The translations under genes were made by a program, and so were the position numbers. 64,000 nt of DNA, from contig JAFZBS010000010.1 of NCBI GenBank assembly GCA_017561575.1, positions 62,001-126,000 of the forward strand, in the 5' to 3' direction. A model generated the notes under the pieces. It made no database searches. It had not been told where the DNA came from and saw only the letters and a list, made by a program, of their open reading frames with translations. The stretch comes from Candidatus Saccharimonadota bacterium (GTDB taxonomy: Bacteria > Patescibacteriota > Saccharimonadia > Saccharimonadales > Saccharimonadaceae). Each line of letters begins with the position of its first letter. The stretch's first letter is position 1. Positions 42,092-50,146 of this stretch are shown piece after piece.

Positions 42092-42844
42092 ATGAAACAA
42101 TTTTTTAAAAAAATATTTACAATCCTTGCAATAATTTTTACCGTTTCTAGCGTTTCTCTTGCCATCTCCCCTAGCCAGCCTGCTTACGCCGCTCCGCCCG
42201 CCTCTGCAGGTACATGTCGCACTATCCTTGGACTTAAATCTTGGGATTGTAATACTAAGGCGTGGGATAGCGAAAACAATCTCAAAATGAACATTTGGAT
42301 TATCGCTACAAATATTGCTAACGATATCGTCATCATCGCCGCATATCTTGTTTTAGGATACGTAATCTACGGCGGCTATCTCTATATGTTCTCTTCTGGC
42401 GACGCCAATAAAGCAGCCACCGGCAAAAAGACACTCACTCGTGCTTTCATCGGTCTTGCTATTACCATGTCATCCACTATCATCGTCAACACAATTCATA
42501 TAGCTCTCCTCGGTAGTTCTGGCGCGTTTTCTGGAGACTGCGCAAGAACCCAGTGCGTTGATCCTAATGTCCTTGTCACCAATCTTATTCAATGGGTCGT
42601 CGGCATAGCTGGTGTCGTTGCAGCCGTCTTCGTTGTCATTGGTGGGGTTAGTTATATTACCGCATCCGGCGATGCAAACAAACTTCAAAAAGCCAAAACC
42701 ACCATCATTTATGCCGTCATCGGCCTCATCATTGTCGCTTTCGCTGAAATAATCACCGCTTTCGTCAGCAACGCAATTCGCGAAGCCAACACCGGTTATA
42801 ACGATTCAACAATAATAGCAAAGGAGCTCAATGAAAAATACTAA
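42092..42844 (+). CDS. VirB2/TrbC-like pilin with two pilin modules in tandem
   Basis: The 250-residue product has a signal peptide (~1-33, ending PAYAA) and two copies of a pilin module. The first (YGGYLYMFSSGDANKAATGKK) is degenerate; the second (GGVSYITASGDANKLQKAK) is close to its paralogues. Each module has two membrane helices around the GD-K loop. A cysteine pair lies between them. Likely a structural or adaptor pilin of the VirB-like machine. It overlaps the next pilin gene by 14 bp and diverges from virB6. Confidence 0.82.
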   Translation: MKQFFKKIFTILAIIFTVSSVSLAISPSQPAYAAPPASAGTCRTILGLKSWDCNTKAWDSENNLKMNIWIIATNIANDIVIIAAYLVLGYVIYGGYLYMFSSGDANKAATGKKTLTRAFIGLAITMSSTIIVNTIHIALLGSSGAFSGDCARTQCVDPNVLVTNLIQWVVGIAGVVAAVFVVIGGVSYITASGDANKLQKAKTTIIYAVIGLIIVAFAEIITAFVSNAIREANTGYNDSTIIAKELNEKY

Positions 42845-43223
42845 AAAAACGTTAACCACTTTAGTTGCATCCCTGTCTATGATGGGGCTAAGCGTCGTTA
42901 ATACCGCCACTACTCATGCGCTAAACGATATTTGCAGCAGCTCTGCTCCTCACGATGTCAAAGAGGCGGCCGGTTGTTTTAGCAGTGGCAATCTTAGTAA
43001 CGTTGTCGTTAACATAATCAATATCGTAATCGGCCTTCTTGGTATTGTTGCCGTAATCTTCATTATTGTTGGTGGCGTCACCTACATGACCTCCCGCGGT
43101 GATGCTGCTAAAACCAAAAAAGCCAAAGACACCATCCTCTATGCCTGCATCGGGCTCGTTGTCTGCGCTCTTGCCTTCGTCATCGTAAACTTTGCCATCA
43201 ATATTATTAATAGAGCTAATTAG
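42831..43223 (+). CDS. VirB2/TrbC-like pilin
   Basis: The 130-residue product has a signal peptide (~1-30) with a following cysteine pair (ICSSSAPHDVKEAAGC) and two membrane helices around GGVTYMTSRGDAAKTKKAKD. This is the standard VirB2-like layout. AAGGAG lies in the end of the preceding gene, so both are translated together. It converges on the glycosyltransferase-like gene with an 8-bp overlap. Confidence 0.87.
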   Translation: MKNTKKTLTTLVASLSMMGLSVVNTATTHALNDICSSSAPHDVKEAAGCFSSGNLSNVVVNIINIVIGLLGIVAVIFIIVGGVTYMTSRGDAAKTKKAKDTILYACIGLVVCALAFVIVNFAINIINRAN

Positions 43224-44604
43224 GCGTAAAAATATAATACCCTTTTCCTTCACCAATATAGTTTTTTGTCGGCATCGCACCAGCAAAAACATGTTCTATG
43301 TAACCCTTTTCTAAAAGTGCATCATAAATTTCCTTATACTCATAAAGATACCACTCACCAATTACAAAAACCGCATCCTCATTAAGAAGCAAACTCATAT
43401 CCTGCACATATCCATTATTCTTCTTAAACTGCCAAAAACACTTCTCCGAATTTTGGTTATTATAAATGTTATGATCAAAATATGGCTGAAGCGCCACTAC
43501 ATCAAACCCAAGACCATAAATCGTCTTAAAATCATTCTGTTTAATAAAACTTGCTGCATCCTTCGAACCAGAATAATTATTATTTATATCATAATTGATA
43601 CTCGCCCCAGACCAAAGAATTTGCACCAAACATATCGTTGTTAGCATTATTTTAATCACGGAATTCTTATTAATCATATTATTCATCATAAAGGCTGCAA
43701 AAATCAGAATTGTAATTATACCAATATGCCAAATCTCCGATTTTAAAAAGATGTGCTCCAACAAAACCGGCATGAACAGAATACTTAAATCAATTGTCTT
43801 TCTTACCGGATCCTTTTCCTTAGACAGCGCAACTCCCACAACCAAAAAGAATACTATCGTTATTATTACAGACCCCACCATAGATAATTTTTGACTACCC
43901 ACAGTCGCCTGATAAAAAACATTAAATATACTACTAGGGTGGTGCGGATTAAATATACAATCACTGCTCGGATAAATCACGATAAAAGTCCCTATCAAGG
44001 CAAAAAGCAACATAGACAAGACAGTAATCTCTCTTTTTTTAATTTTCTTTCGTCTTATTACATAAAGCACATCGATTAGCCACAATCCTCCTGCAATCAA
44101 CAAAGTATAAGAACAAATACTCATTAAAAAAAGTAGCGCCAAAGAATAAGAAATCCACTTTTTATCCCTTTCACGATAAACACTGATAGTCCACATCATC
44201 GCCGGGAAAACCATACAGTAACTTCGCGCCACCACCGTATACTGAAATAGTATAAAATAGGTAAACGGTAGCAACACCTTAATATACCAAGGAGCTTTTA
44301 CTCTAAATTCAAAAATCACCAACCCGATCACTGTAAAAATTAGCGGCAACAAAAAGAATGTTTCATAAGTCCCACCTATCGATATAAACATTTTGATAAT
44401 AATAAACCACGTCGGGGTAGTCCCTTCATATTTAGCCGTCTTAACTATTTCCACCAAAGAATTATCCCTAGCGATTAAAAAAGATTGCGCTTCGTCACTC
44501 CACGGTTCATGCACTCTCGACAAAAGCACCACAATCACCACAAACAATACTATTATAGTAATTTTGCCGAGTAACCTTATTCTGCGTTTTTTTACATCAT
44601 CCAT
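43216..44604 (-). CDS. Multi-pass membrane protein, GT-C glycosyltransferase-like
   Basis: The 462-residue product has about eleven hydrophobic segments. The first extracytoplasmic loop holds EPWSDEAQSFLIARDNSL, resembling the acidic motif in the first loop of GT-C glycosyltransferases (PMT/ArnT type). The C-terminal ~100 residues form a soluble domain. A role in decorating lipid-linked glycans or proteins is plausible but not proven. It overlaps the epimerase gene's end by 13 bp, so the two act in one operon. Confidence 0.65.
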   Translation of the reverse strand: MDDVKKRRIRLLGKITIIVLFVVIVVLLSRVHEPWSDEAQSFLIARDNSLVEIVKTAKYEGTTPTWFIIIKMFISIGGTYETFFLLPLIFTVIGLVIFEFRVKAPWYIKVLLPFTYFILFQYTVVARSYCMVFPAMMWTISVYRERDKKWISYSLALLFLMSICSYTLLIAGGLWLIDVLYVIRRKKIKKREITVLSMLLFALIGTFIVIYPSSDCIFNPHHPSSIFNVFYQATVGSQKLSMVGSVIITIVFFLVVGVALSKEKDPVRKTIDLSILFMPVLLEHIFLKSEIWHIGIITILIFAAFMMNNMINKNSVIKIMLTTICLVQILWSGASINYDINNNYSGSKDAASFIKQNDFKTIYGLGFDVVALQPYFDHNIYNNQNSEKCFWQFKKNNGYVQDMSLLLNEDAVFVIGEWYLYEYKEIYDALLEKGYIEHVFAGAMPTKNYIGEGKGYYIFTPN

Positions 44605-45641
44605 TTAAGCAACCTGATTATACCCATCTTCGCATTTTTCTTGTGCGCTGAAACATTCTCTCGTTTCTCTATTTCTTGTCTATTGTCGTGATAATACATA
44701 TATGCCTTATAAAGCATCTCCTCATTTGTCAAAGTTGGCTTAAACGAAAGTTCTTTTTTAATCTTCGTTGTGTCAAACACAAAACTTGACGAAATCATCT
44801 TATATTGATACGGCCCCAGCGGAGATATATGCAGCATAAAGCACGTCTTCATCGCTAAAACCATCGGAGCCTTCGGAAAATGAAACAATCTAGATTTAGA
44901 ACCAGATTTTTTTATCACATAACTATACACATCATTAAATGATTTAACATCCTCAGAACCAATGTTAAAAATCGTGGTCCCCTTGTAGTCCAAAGCTTTT
45001 TTCATTGCCGCGACCATATCCTTAGCATAAATAAACTGATATCTATTTTTGCCATTTCCAACTAATGGTATTTTTTTATTATCATCAATAAATTCAAATA
45101 ACAAACTAAGCAGCCCGAGTCTCCCTTCGTCAATAATCGTCGGGCTTCTAAAAATCACCGAATCAAGTTTGTCTTTATATTTTAATAATATCTTTTCCCC
45201 TTCCCATTTCGATTTTCCATAGATTTCCACTGGCTCTGGTTTTTCGTCCTCAGTCACCGGCGCGTCAAAACTTCTCCCCCACAAACAATTACTCGATATA
45301 AAGAATAATTTCTTACATTTATTCTGAATAGCAAACCTGGCAACATTTTCAGTACCGACTACATTTGAAGTCCACAGCTCTTTCTTATCCTTTACTTCAT
45401 GCGCCAGCAAAGCCGCACAATGAAAAACTGCATCAAACTTATATTCCTTATTAATCTTATTCAGTATTTTTTTATCACGAATATCACCACGTATAGGTGT
45501 AAAATTCTTATGGACAAAGTCATCCTCTTCTAAATCTATACTTACCACCTTGTTTCCATCCGCAAGTAATTCCTGCTTCAAGATACTACCAAAGAACCCT
45601 GCGCCGCCAGTCACGAAAAAACATTTACCTTCTCGACTCAT
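44592..45641 (-). CDS. NAD-dependent epimerase/dehydratase (SDR family)
   Basis: The 349-residue product starts with CFFVTGGAGFFGSILKQEL, the NAD-binding GxxGxxG motif of extended short-chain dehydrogenases. SSNCLWG near 125 and YGKSKWEGEK near 150 supply the catalytic Tyr-xxx-Lys. It probably modifies a nucleotide sugar; some relatives are sterol-type dehydrogenases. Start at 45641: TGGTATAAT lies exactly 6 bases upstream, so the mRNA should be leaderless. Operon with the membrane glycosyltransferase-like gene. Confidence 0.85.
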   Translation of the reverse strand: MSREGKCFFVTGGAGFFGSILKQELLADGNKVVSIDLEEDDFVHKNFTPIRGDIRDKKILNKINKEYKFDAVFHCAALLAHEVKDKKELWTSNVVGTENVARFAIQNKCKKLFFISSNCLWGRSFDAPVTEDEKPEPVEIYGKSKWEGEKILLKYKDKLDSVIFRSPTIIDEGRLGLLSLLFEFIDDNKKIPLVGNGKNRYQFIYAKDMVAAMKKALDYKGTTIFNIGSEDVKSFNDVYSYVIKKSGSKSRLFHFPKAPMVLAMKTCFMLHISPLGPYQYKMISSSFVFDTTKIKKELSFKPTLTNEEMLYKAYMYYHDNRQEIEKRENVSAHKKNAKMGIIRLLKWMM

Positions 45642-45700
45642 ACAATTATTATACCAGTTGTTTGTTATCACAATTCAATAATCTCTTCCAAAATTAAGTG

Positions 45701-45729
45701 TTGCATTTTTTAATAATTAGTTATACAAT
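45701..45729 (+). promoter_or_regulatory. Promoter of the single pilin gene
   Basis: TTGCAT (45701-45706), 17-bp spacer and TACAAT (45724-45729). AAAGGA then precedes the ATG at 45757. Confidence 0.6.
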
Positions 45730-45756
45730 TAAGTTAAGGTAATAAAAGGAATTAAA

Positions 45757-46053
45757 ATGAATAATCTTCTTACTAAATTAGCAGCAGCTAACATCCCAAC
45801 GTTTCAAAATGAAACGTCACAGTTTGATGTTAGCATTCAAAACATTCTTAATATCGTAATTGGTTTACTTGGTATCGTAGCTGTAGTAGTCATCATTATC
45901 GGTGGTGTCACTTATATGACTTCATCTGGTGACGCTGGCAAAGTCAAAAAAGCCAAAGACACCATCCTTTACGGCGTTATTGGTCTCGTCGTTGTCGCAT
46001 TGGCCTATGCTATCGTCAACTTCGTCATTACTGGCATCATCAACAAGAGCTAA
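45757..46053 (+). CDS. VirB2/TrbC-like pilin, short form
   Basis: The 98-residue product is the shortest pilin in the window. It keeps two membrane helices around GGVTYMTSSGDAGKVKKAKD but has no cleavable signal peptide, only ~25 residues before the first helix. It stands alone with its own promoter, AAAGGA Shine-Dalgarno and strong terminator, which suggests high expression; it may be the major pilin subunit (inference). Confidence 0.87.
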   Translation: MNNLLTKLAAANIPTFQNETSQFDVSIQNILNIVIGLLGIVAVVVIIIGGVTYMTSSGDAGKVKKAKDTILYGVIGLVVVALAYAIVNFVITGIINKS

Positions 46054-46069
46054 TTAAAACTAAGATTTA

Positions 46070-46098
46070 AAATCCCCTTTAAAAAGGGGATTTTTTAT
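46070..46098. terminator. Terminator shared by the pilin and the convergent membrane gene
   Basis: AAATCCCC pairs with GGGGATTT and is followed by a T-tract; the other strand has an A-rich side that also gives a short T-run. It overlaps the stop of the convergent gene at 46095. Confidence 0.78.
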
Positions 46099-47549
46099 TT
46101 GAGGCGCCTTAGCAATTTGAACCCCTCGTCTTCGTTAGAATAAAGCACCTCATAATCCTCACTCCTCATTTTATACATTCCCGCATCATGAGCATCCGCG
46201 AGCAAATAGTCAAAATCATATTTATTCAAGAATTCCTCGAGTTCCATTCTTCCTAATATAAAATTATTCCACTCCTTCAAAATATCATCTTTCAAAAATA
46301 CCTCCGCTCTTGGATCTAAAAAGGGTTTATATCCTCTATATTCCGCATACCCTCCCCAGTTATAACCAGTGTATATTTTTAAAGTATCCTTGTCTTCACC
46401 ATTTTGCTCAACTGAAGCATCCAATACGTCGATGGCTTCAACCAAAGCCATTCGGGGATGGTTTTCCACACTACTTGGTATTGTCAATAATAAAACCATT
46501 GCAACACATGTCGCCGTTATTCCACACCATGTCATCATTGCACGCCTCGCCTTAGCATCTTCAATCACTTTTTCTACTCTTACATTTTTATACATCAAAG
46601 CCATCGGTAGAAGCATCACGAGTATAAACTGGCTTAAACCCTTCACCGTGTTAAGCCCAAGCGCAAGAAACCCAAGATAAAGCAATATATACCTCACTCT
46701 AATCTGCTTTTTATTCCCAAAGAGATATAGCACCATGCTCGAAGCAATTGCTAAAAACAGTATTATATTATATGCCGATCTTAAATTAAACGGTCTCATT
46801 TCATCAACCATATTGACAATTTCTGTCGCTCCATAACTTGTAAAAATAAAAGTCACCATTTTATAGCCATACGGATTCAAAAAACCAACAAGAAAAGCTA
46901 TCAACCCCACAATTACAATTGGTTTCTTTCTATAACCCTGAAGATGCAATTTGGGTTTTTTAATGCCGTCTACAAAATATGCCCCCATTACTAAAAATAT
47001 CATCCACCACAACGAACCGTGCATATTGATTTGAATAAACGATAAAACTGGTATCCACCAAAGATATTTCATCTTATTCGTTTTAATATAAAGCTCCATT
47101 ACATAAATCACTGCAAGAAACACCGTGTAGCTCACCATTTGCGCTCTCGTAGTCACAAACCCTGGTATCAGCAGTAAATCAACCACTATCATAACAAGAA
47201 GCGACAAATTCACATTCTTATTACTAAGAAGCATGCAAATCTTATATATCAAAAACATTATCAAAATATTTAGCCCTAGCATCATTAAATATAACCCGAC
47301 CGGCCCCAAAGCCGAGTAAACCCACCAAAAAATCACGGCAAATCCATATTGTTGCACCGTAAGGTCAAGACCTTGGTGCATCGATAAAACATCCGTATAA
47401 AAAACTCCATTCTCGGCAATATATCTCCCCTCCGCCAGCACAAACCAAGTGTCATTATCCAAAGTTCCTACAAACATCAAAGTAAAAATCGTTGGTAAAA
47501 GAAAGGCTGCCAAATATTTTAAAACTGAACTAATTCTTTTCTCTTCCAT
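46095..47549 (-). CDS. Multi-pass membrane protein, possible GT-C-type glycosyltransferase
   Basis: The 484-residue product has about eleven hydrophobic segments and a soluble C-terminus of ~110 residues. The first loop holds LDNDTWFVLAEGRYIAENG, like the D-x-D-T-W motif of a bacterial membrane family thought to transfer sugars. Function unproven. Start at 47549 because TGATATAAT lies 7 bases upstream; its promoter follows directly on the terminator of the hsp20 gene. Confidence 0.62.
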   Translation of the reverse strand: MEEKRISSVLKYLAAFLLPTIFTLMFVGTLDNDTWFVLAEGRYIAENGVFYTDVLSMHQGLDLTVQQYGFAVIFWWVYSALGPVGLYLMMLGLNILIMFLIYKICMLLSNKNVNLSLLVMIVVDLLLIPGFVTTRAQMVSYTVFLAVIYVMELYIKTNKMKYLWWIPVLSFIQINMHGSLWWMIFLVMGAYFVDGIKKPKLHLQGYRKKPIVIVGLIAFLVGFLNPYGYKMVTFIFTSYGATEIVNMVDEMRPFNLRSAYNIILFLAIASSMVLYLFGNKKQIRVRYILLYLGFLALGLNTVKGLSQFILVMLLPMALMYKNVRVEKVIEDAKARRAMMTWCGITATCVAMVLLLTIPSSVENHPRMALVEAIDVLDASVEQNGEDKDTLKIYTGYNWGGYAEYRGYKPFLDPRAEVFLKDDILKEWNNFILGRMELEEFLNKYDFDYLLADAHDAGMYKMRSEDYEVLYSNEDEGFKLLRRLK

Positions 47550-47564
47550 AATACCAATTATATC

Positions 47565-47597
47565 AAAAAACAACTCCCTTAATGAGAGTTGTTTTTT
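47565..47597 (-). terminator. hsp20 terminator, abutting the next promoter
   Basis: AACAACTC pairs with GAGTTGTT, followed by TTTTTT on the minus strand. The -10 of the gene at 47549 begins right after the T-tract. Confidence 0.78.
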
Positions 47598-47603
47598 TGC
47601 AAA

Positions 47604-48098
47604 TTACTGGATAGCAATTTTCTTTGGCGCTTCTGTCTTTTCTTTTTCAAATGAGATTGTTAGAACACCATCTTTAAGCTCAGCTTTTACGCTATTTTCA
47701 TCTTCGCGTACAGGCACTGGTAAAGCAATCGTACGCGAGAATTCACCCCAATAACATTCCTGGATATGCCATTTAGTGGTTTGCTCTTCTTCGCCACCGG
47801 ACAATATACCTGAGATAGTCAAAATATTATCGGAAATACTAACATCAAGATCAGACTTTGAGATGCCAGCAGTCCTTGCTTTAACTACTAATTTGTCGGC
47901 GGTCTCATAGACATCTACAGCGAGTTGTCCTGGGAAGTCGTCGGCATTTTCCCACTCATCTTCTGTTGATTCGCTAACCGGAGCAGGTGCCTGTTCTTCC
48001 TGTGTTTCCGCTGGAGCCGCGAGTTCTTCATCTCCGCCCAGGAAAGCAGCAGCCAGGTCGTCTTCCATCAGCAAATCGTCACTGTTTGTACGAGCCAT
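47604..48098 (-). CDS. Small heat-shock protein Hsp20
   Basis: ATP-independent holdase chaperone. The 164-residue product has a long acidic N-terminus (~1-55) and an alpha-crystallin domain (~57-155) with QLAVDVYETADKLVVKARTAG and the closing DGVLTISFEKE. The C-terminal KKIAIQ supplies an I-x-I-like anchor. Start at 48098 because GGAGGA lies just upstream; a longer frame to 48284 would run through the promoter. A 19-bp palindrome centred on its -10 may be an operator. Confidence 0.9.
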   Translation of the reverse strand: MARTNSDDLLMEDDLAAAFLGGDEELAAPAETQEEQAPAPVSESTEDEWENADDFPGQLAVDVYETADKLVVKARTAGISKSDLDVSISDNILTISGILSGGEEEQTTKWHIQECYWGEFSRTIALPVPVREDENSVKAELKDGVLTISFEKEKTEAPKKIAIQ

Positions 48099-48119
48099 AT
48101 TTCCTCCACTTATATTGTT

Positions 48120-48138
48120 ATGCTTTATTATAAAGCAT
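48120..48138. promoter_or_regulatory. 19-bp palindrome between hsp20 and comF
   Basis: ATGCTTTAT-T-ATAAAGCAT is a perfect inverted repeat with a 1-base centre. It contains TATAAT for hsp20 on the minus strand and TATTAT on the plus strand, so one site could control both divergent genes. Confidence 0.55.
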
Positions 48139-48162
48139 TTTAGTAGTAAAATCAAGATAATT

Positions 48163-48846
48163 ATGAGTTTTATTGTAAAAAACACAACACTAATAAACCC
48201 CTTAGACCTCATCGCACCACATTCGTGTAGGGGTTGCGGAAGCCTAGGTGACCCACTTTGTAAATGTTGTAAAAAATACATCATTAATAATCACATCAAT
48301 ATTTGTCCGAATTGTAAAACCAAAATAAAACATAATAAATGTCCAAATTGTAAGAATCTGCCACCTACTTATACAATAGGTTTCCGAGAGGGTTTATTAA
48401 ATAAGCTCATCCATGACTACAAGTATCAACCCACACGCGCCCTAGGCAAAACTTTTGCCCATCTTCTAGACTCTATCCTGCCAAACATTAACGACGCAAT
48501 TCTCGTCCCCCTTCCTACCGCCACCAATCACATTCGAAGCCGCGGCTTCGACCATACCTATCTCATCGCCAAACATCTAGCTCGTCTTCGTAAGTACAAA
48601 GTAAAAAAACTCCTTCTTCGCACCAAAAACACCGTTCAGGTTGGCTCCGATAAAAAAACGCGCTTCCTTCAAGCTGAAAACGCCTTCACAATTAACCACA
48701 CAATTAAATCATCTCACCAATCCACCTACATTCTCTTTGATGACGTCTGGACTACCGGCGCATCTATGAAAACAGCAATCAAAAAACTAAAAGAAGCTAA
48801 TATTAAAAATATAGTAGTTGTGCTGTTAGCAGTGAGTAGAATTTAG
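48163..48846 (+). CDS. comF: ComF family phosphoribosyltransferase-like protein
   Basis: The 227-residue product has an N-terminal zinc-finger part with CRGCGSLGDPLCKCCKK and CPNCKTKIKHNKCPNC, then a phosphoribosyltransferase-like domain with LVPLPTATNHIRSRGFDHT (~105) and LFDDVWTTGASM (~195). ComF helps DNA uptake in naturally competent bacteria, possibly on the inner side of the membrane. It matches a cell that takes up foreign DNA. The ATG at 48163 is the first plausible start after the shared promoter region; no Shine-Dalgarno is clear. The 3' end overlaps the convergent pilin gene by 21 bp. Confidence 0.85.
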   Translation: MSFIVKNTTLINPLDLIAPHSCRGCGSLGDPLCKCCKKYIINNHINICPNCKTKIKHNKCPNCKNLPPTYTIGFREGLLNKLIHDYKYQPTRALGKTFAHLLDSILPNINDAILVPLPTATNHIRSRGFDHTYLIAKHLARLRKYKVKKLLLRTKNTVQVGSDKKTRFLQAENAFTINHTIKSSHQSTYILFDDVWTTGASMKTAIKKLKEANIKNIVVVLLAVSRI

Positions 48847-49233
48847 AATCAAGCTTGTTTCTTCGCTCTTTGGCAAAGCAGAAATTACAAAGTTTACAAT
48901 CGCAAAAGCGAGGAAACAGATAACCAACCCGATAATTGCATAAAGCACGGTATTTTTAGCATCAGTCACCTTCTTTGAGTCACCACCAGACACTACGTAC
49001 TTAATACCACCAATGATAAGCATAATTACAGCAATAATACCAACTATGTACAAAATAACATTCGTTACCTGGCGGAAAACACCTGTGTCACCAAAAAGCT
49101 CAGATGGACAACCATCACACTGTGCAGCCTGTGCCCCTTCCTGTAATGTCAAAGCCGAAGCGCTAGCAACGGTCACTACAGTAAATAAACCGCAAATTAA
49201 CACTGGTAAAACAATCTTTAATAATTTCTTCAT
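48826..49233 (-). CDS. VirB2/TrbC-like pilin
   Basis: The 135-residue product has a signal peptide (~1-28, ASASA), a cysteine pair (QCDGCPSE) and two membrane helices around GGIKYVVSGGDSKKVTDAKN, more divergent from the other pilins than they are from each other. The C-terminus ends in NSTHC. It lies about 6 kb from the nearest other VirB gene. Expression signals upstream are weak apart from TGATATAAT at about 49252-49244. Confidence 0.83.
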   Translation of the reverse strand: MKKLLKIVLPVLICGLFTVVTVASASALTLQEGAQAAQCDGCPSELFGDTGVFRQVTNVILYIVGIIAVIMLIIGGIKYVVSGGDSKKVTDAKNTVLYAIIGLVICFLAFAIVNFVISALPKSEETSLILNSTHC

Positions 49234-49314
49234 GCCTTAATTATATCACATATATAATTATTATGCAATAAGAAGTCGCGAAAACGCTTTTTGATTTTTT
49301 TGTGAAACAAAAAA

Positions 49315-49472
49315 TGGCGGAGGGTGGGAGATTCGATTCGAGCGAAGCGAGAACGATATCTCGTTTTTTGTGTGCCCCCCTCCGGGGCATGGCGGAGGGT
49401 GGGAGATTCGCATCAAGCGCTTTTAGCGCGAGATCCGACATCTCGCTTTTTGTTTTTTTGTGCAACAAAAAA
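49315..49472 (-). repeat. Two tRNA-Ser tail repeats
   Basis: The last 21 bases of tRNA-Ser, with CCA, recur at 49315 and 49390, 75 and 83 bp apart from the next copy. In tRNA sense each is preceded by an A-rich stretch and a segment where GAGAT can pair with ATCTC of the T-arm remnant, with inner TCG/CGA. The intervening bases differ between copies. This is the same plan as at tRNA-Lys. It fills the gap 49234-49472; no gene seen there. Confidence 0.82.
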
Positions 49473-49565
49473 TGGCGGAGGGTGGGAGATTCGAACTCCC
49501 GCTCCAGATCACTCCAGACTAACGATTTAGCAAACCGTCCCCTTCAGCCACTTGGGTAACCCTCC
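49473..49565 (-). tRNA. tRNA-Ser (anticodon GCT)
   Basis: A 93-base class II tRNA with encoded CCA; acceptor GGAGGGT/ACCCTCC, anticodon loop TTGCTAA, long variable arm, T-arm GGGAG-TTCGAAT-CTCCC. TGATAGAAT lies just upstream. Its tail is repeated twice downstream. Confidence 0.95.
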
Positions 49566-49630
49566 GTTCATTCTATTCTATCACAAAAACACATTTTTTG
49601 TTAAATAATAATCTATGTTATAATAAAGTT

Positions 49631-50098
49631 ATGGCAAAGACACTCAGTGCGGTTTCATGGGAAGCCGAAGAATACATAGTAAAAAAACATAATATTGGAT
49701 GGTATATCGGCCTCGCAATTATCACAATTGCATTCAGCGTCCTAGCGGTATTTTTACAGGGATGGACATTTCTCGCGCTGATAATTGTCAGCGCCATTAC
49801 AATCTTAATCTTCACCTCTCGTCCTCCCCGCAAAATCCACTACGAGCTCAGTAGCAAAGGTTTGACCGAAGAAAAAACCTTCCACTCCTACAGTGAATTT
49901 CGCGCCTTTGGTATTTTAAAAGAAGACAGCCATTATTCTGCAGTCCTAATTCCCAAAAAACGCTTTAGCCTCGGCGTCAAAGTCTACTTCCCTAAAGGCA
50001 GTGGTGAAGCTATCGTTGATCAACTCGGTCTTCACCTACCAATGGAAGAAATCAAACTAGACTTTCTAGACAAAATTGTAAACTTCTTGCGCATTTAA
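49631..50098 (+). CDS. Membrane protein with two helices and a PH-like domain
   Basis: The 155-residue product has two adjoining membrane helices (~25-65) and a ~85-residue soluble end (IHYELSSKGLTEEKTFHSY) that looks like the small beta-rich domain of bacterial PH-type membrane proteins. Function unknown. Start at 49631: TATAAT is exactly 6 bases upstream, and a longer frame from 49598 would cover the promoter. Predicted leaderless. Confidence 0.68.
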   Translation: MAKTLSAVSWEAEEYIVKKHNIGWYIGLAIITIAFSVLAVFLQGWTFLALIIVSAITILIFTSRPPRKIHYELSSKGLTEEKTFHSYSEFRAFGILKEDSHYSAVLIPKKRFSLGVKVYFPKGSGEAIVDQLGLHLPMEEIKLDFLDKIVNFLRI

Positions 50099-50146
50099 AA
50101 AAACTATGCTAAACTAAATATAAGTATAATAAGTAAAGGTGGGCAA

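Noticed and set aside
32150-43223. Integrative conjugative element
   Set aside because: No relaxase, coupling protein, integrase or attachment sites around the block; housekeeping genes flank it.
47604-48284. A longer Hsp20 with a membrane-like N-terminal extension
   Set aside because: The extension runs through the promoter palindrome and into comF; GGAGGA marks the start at 48098.
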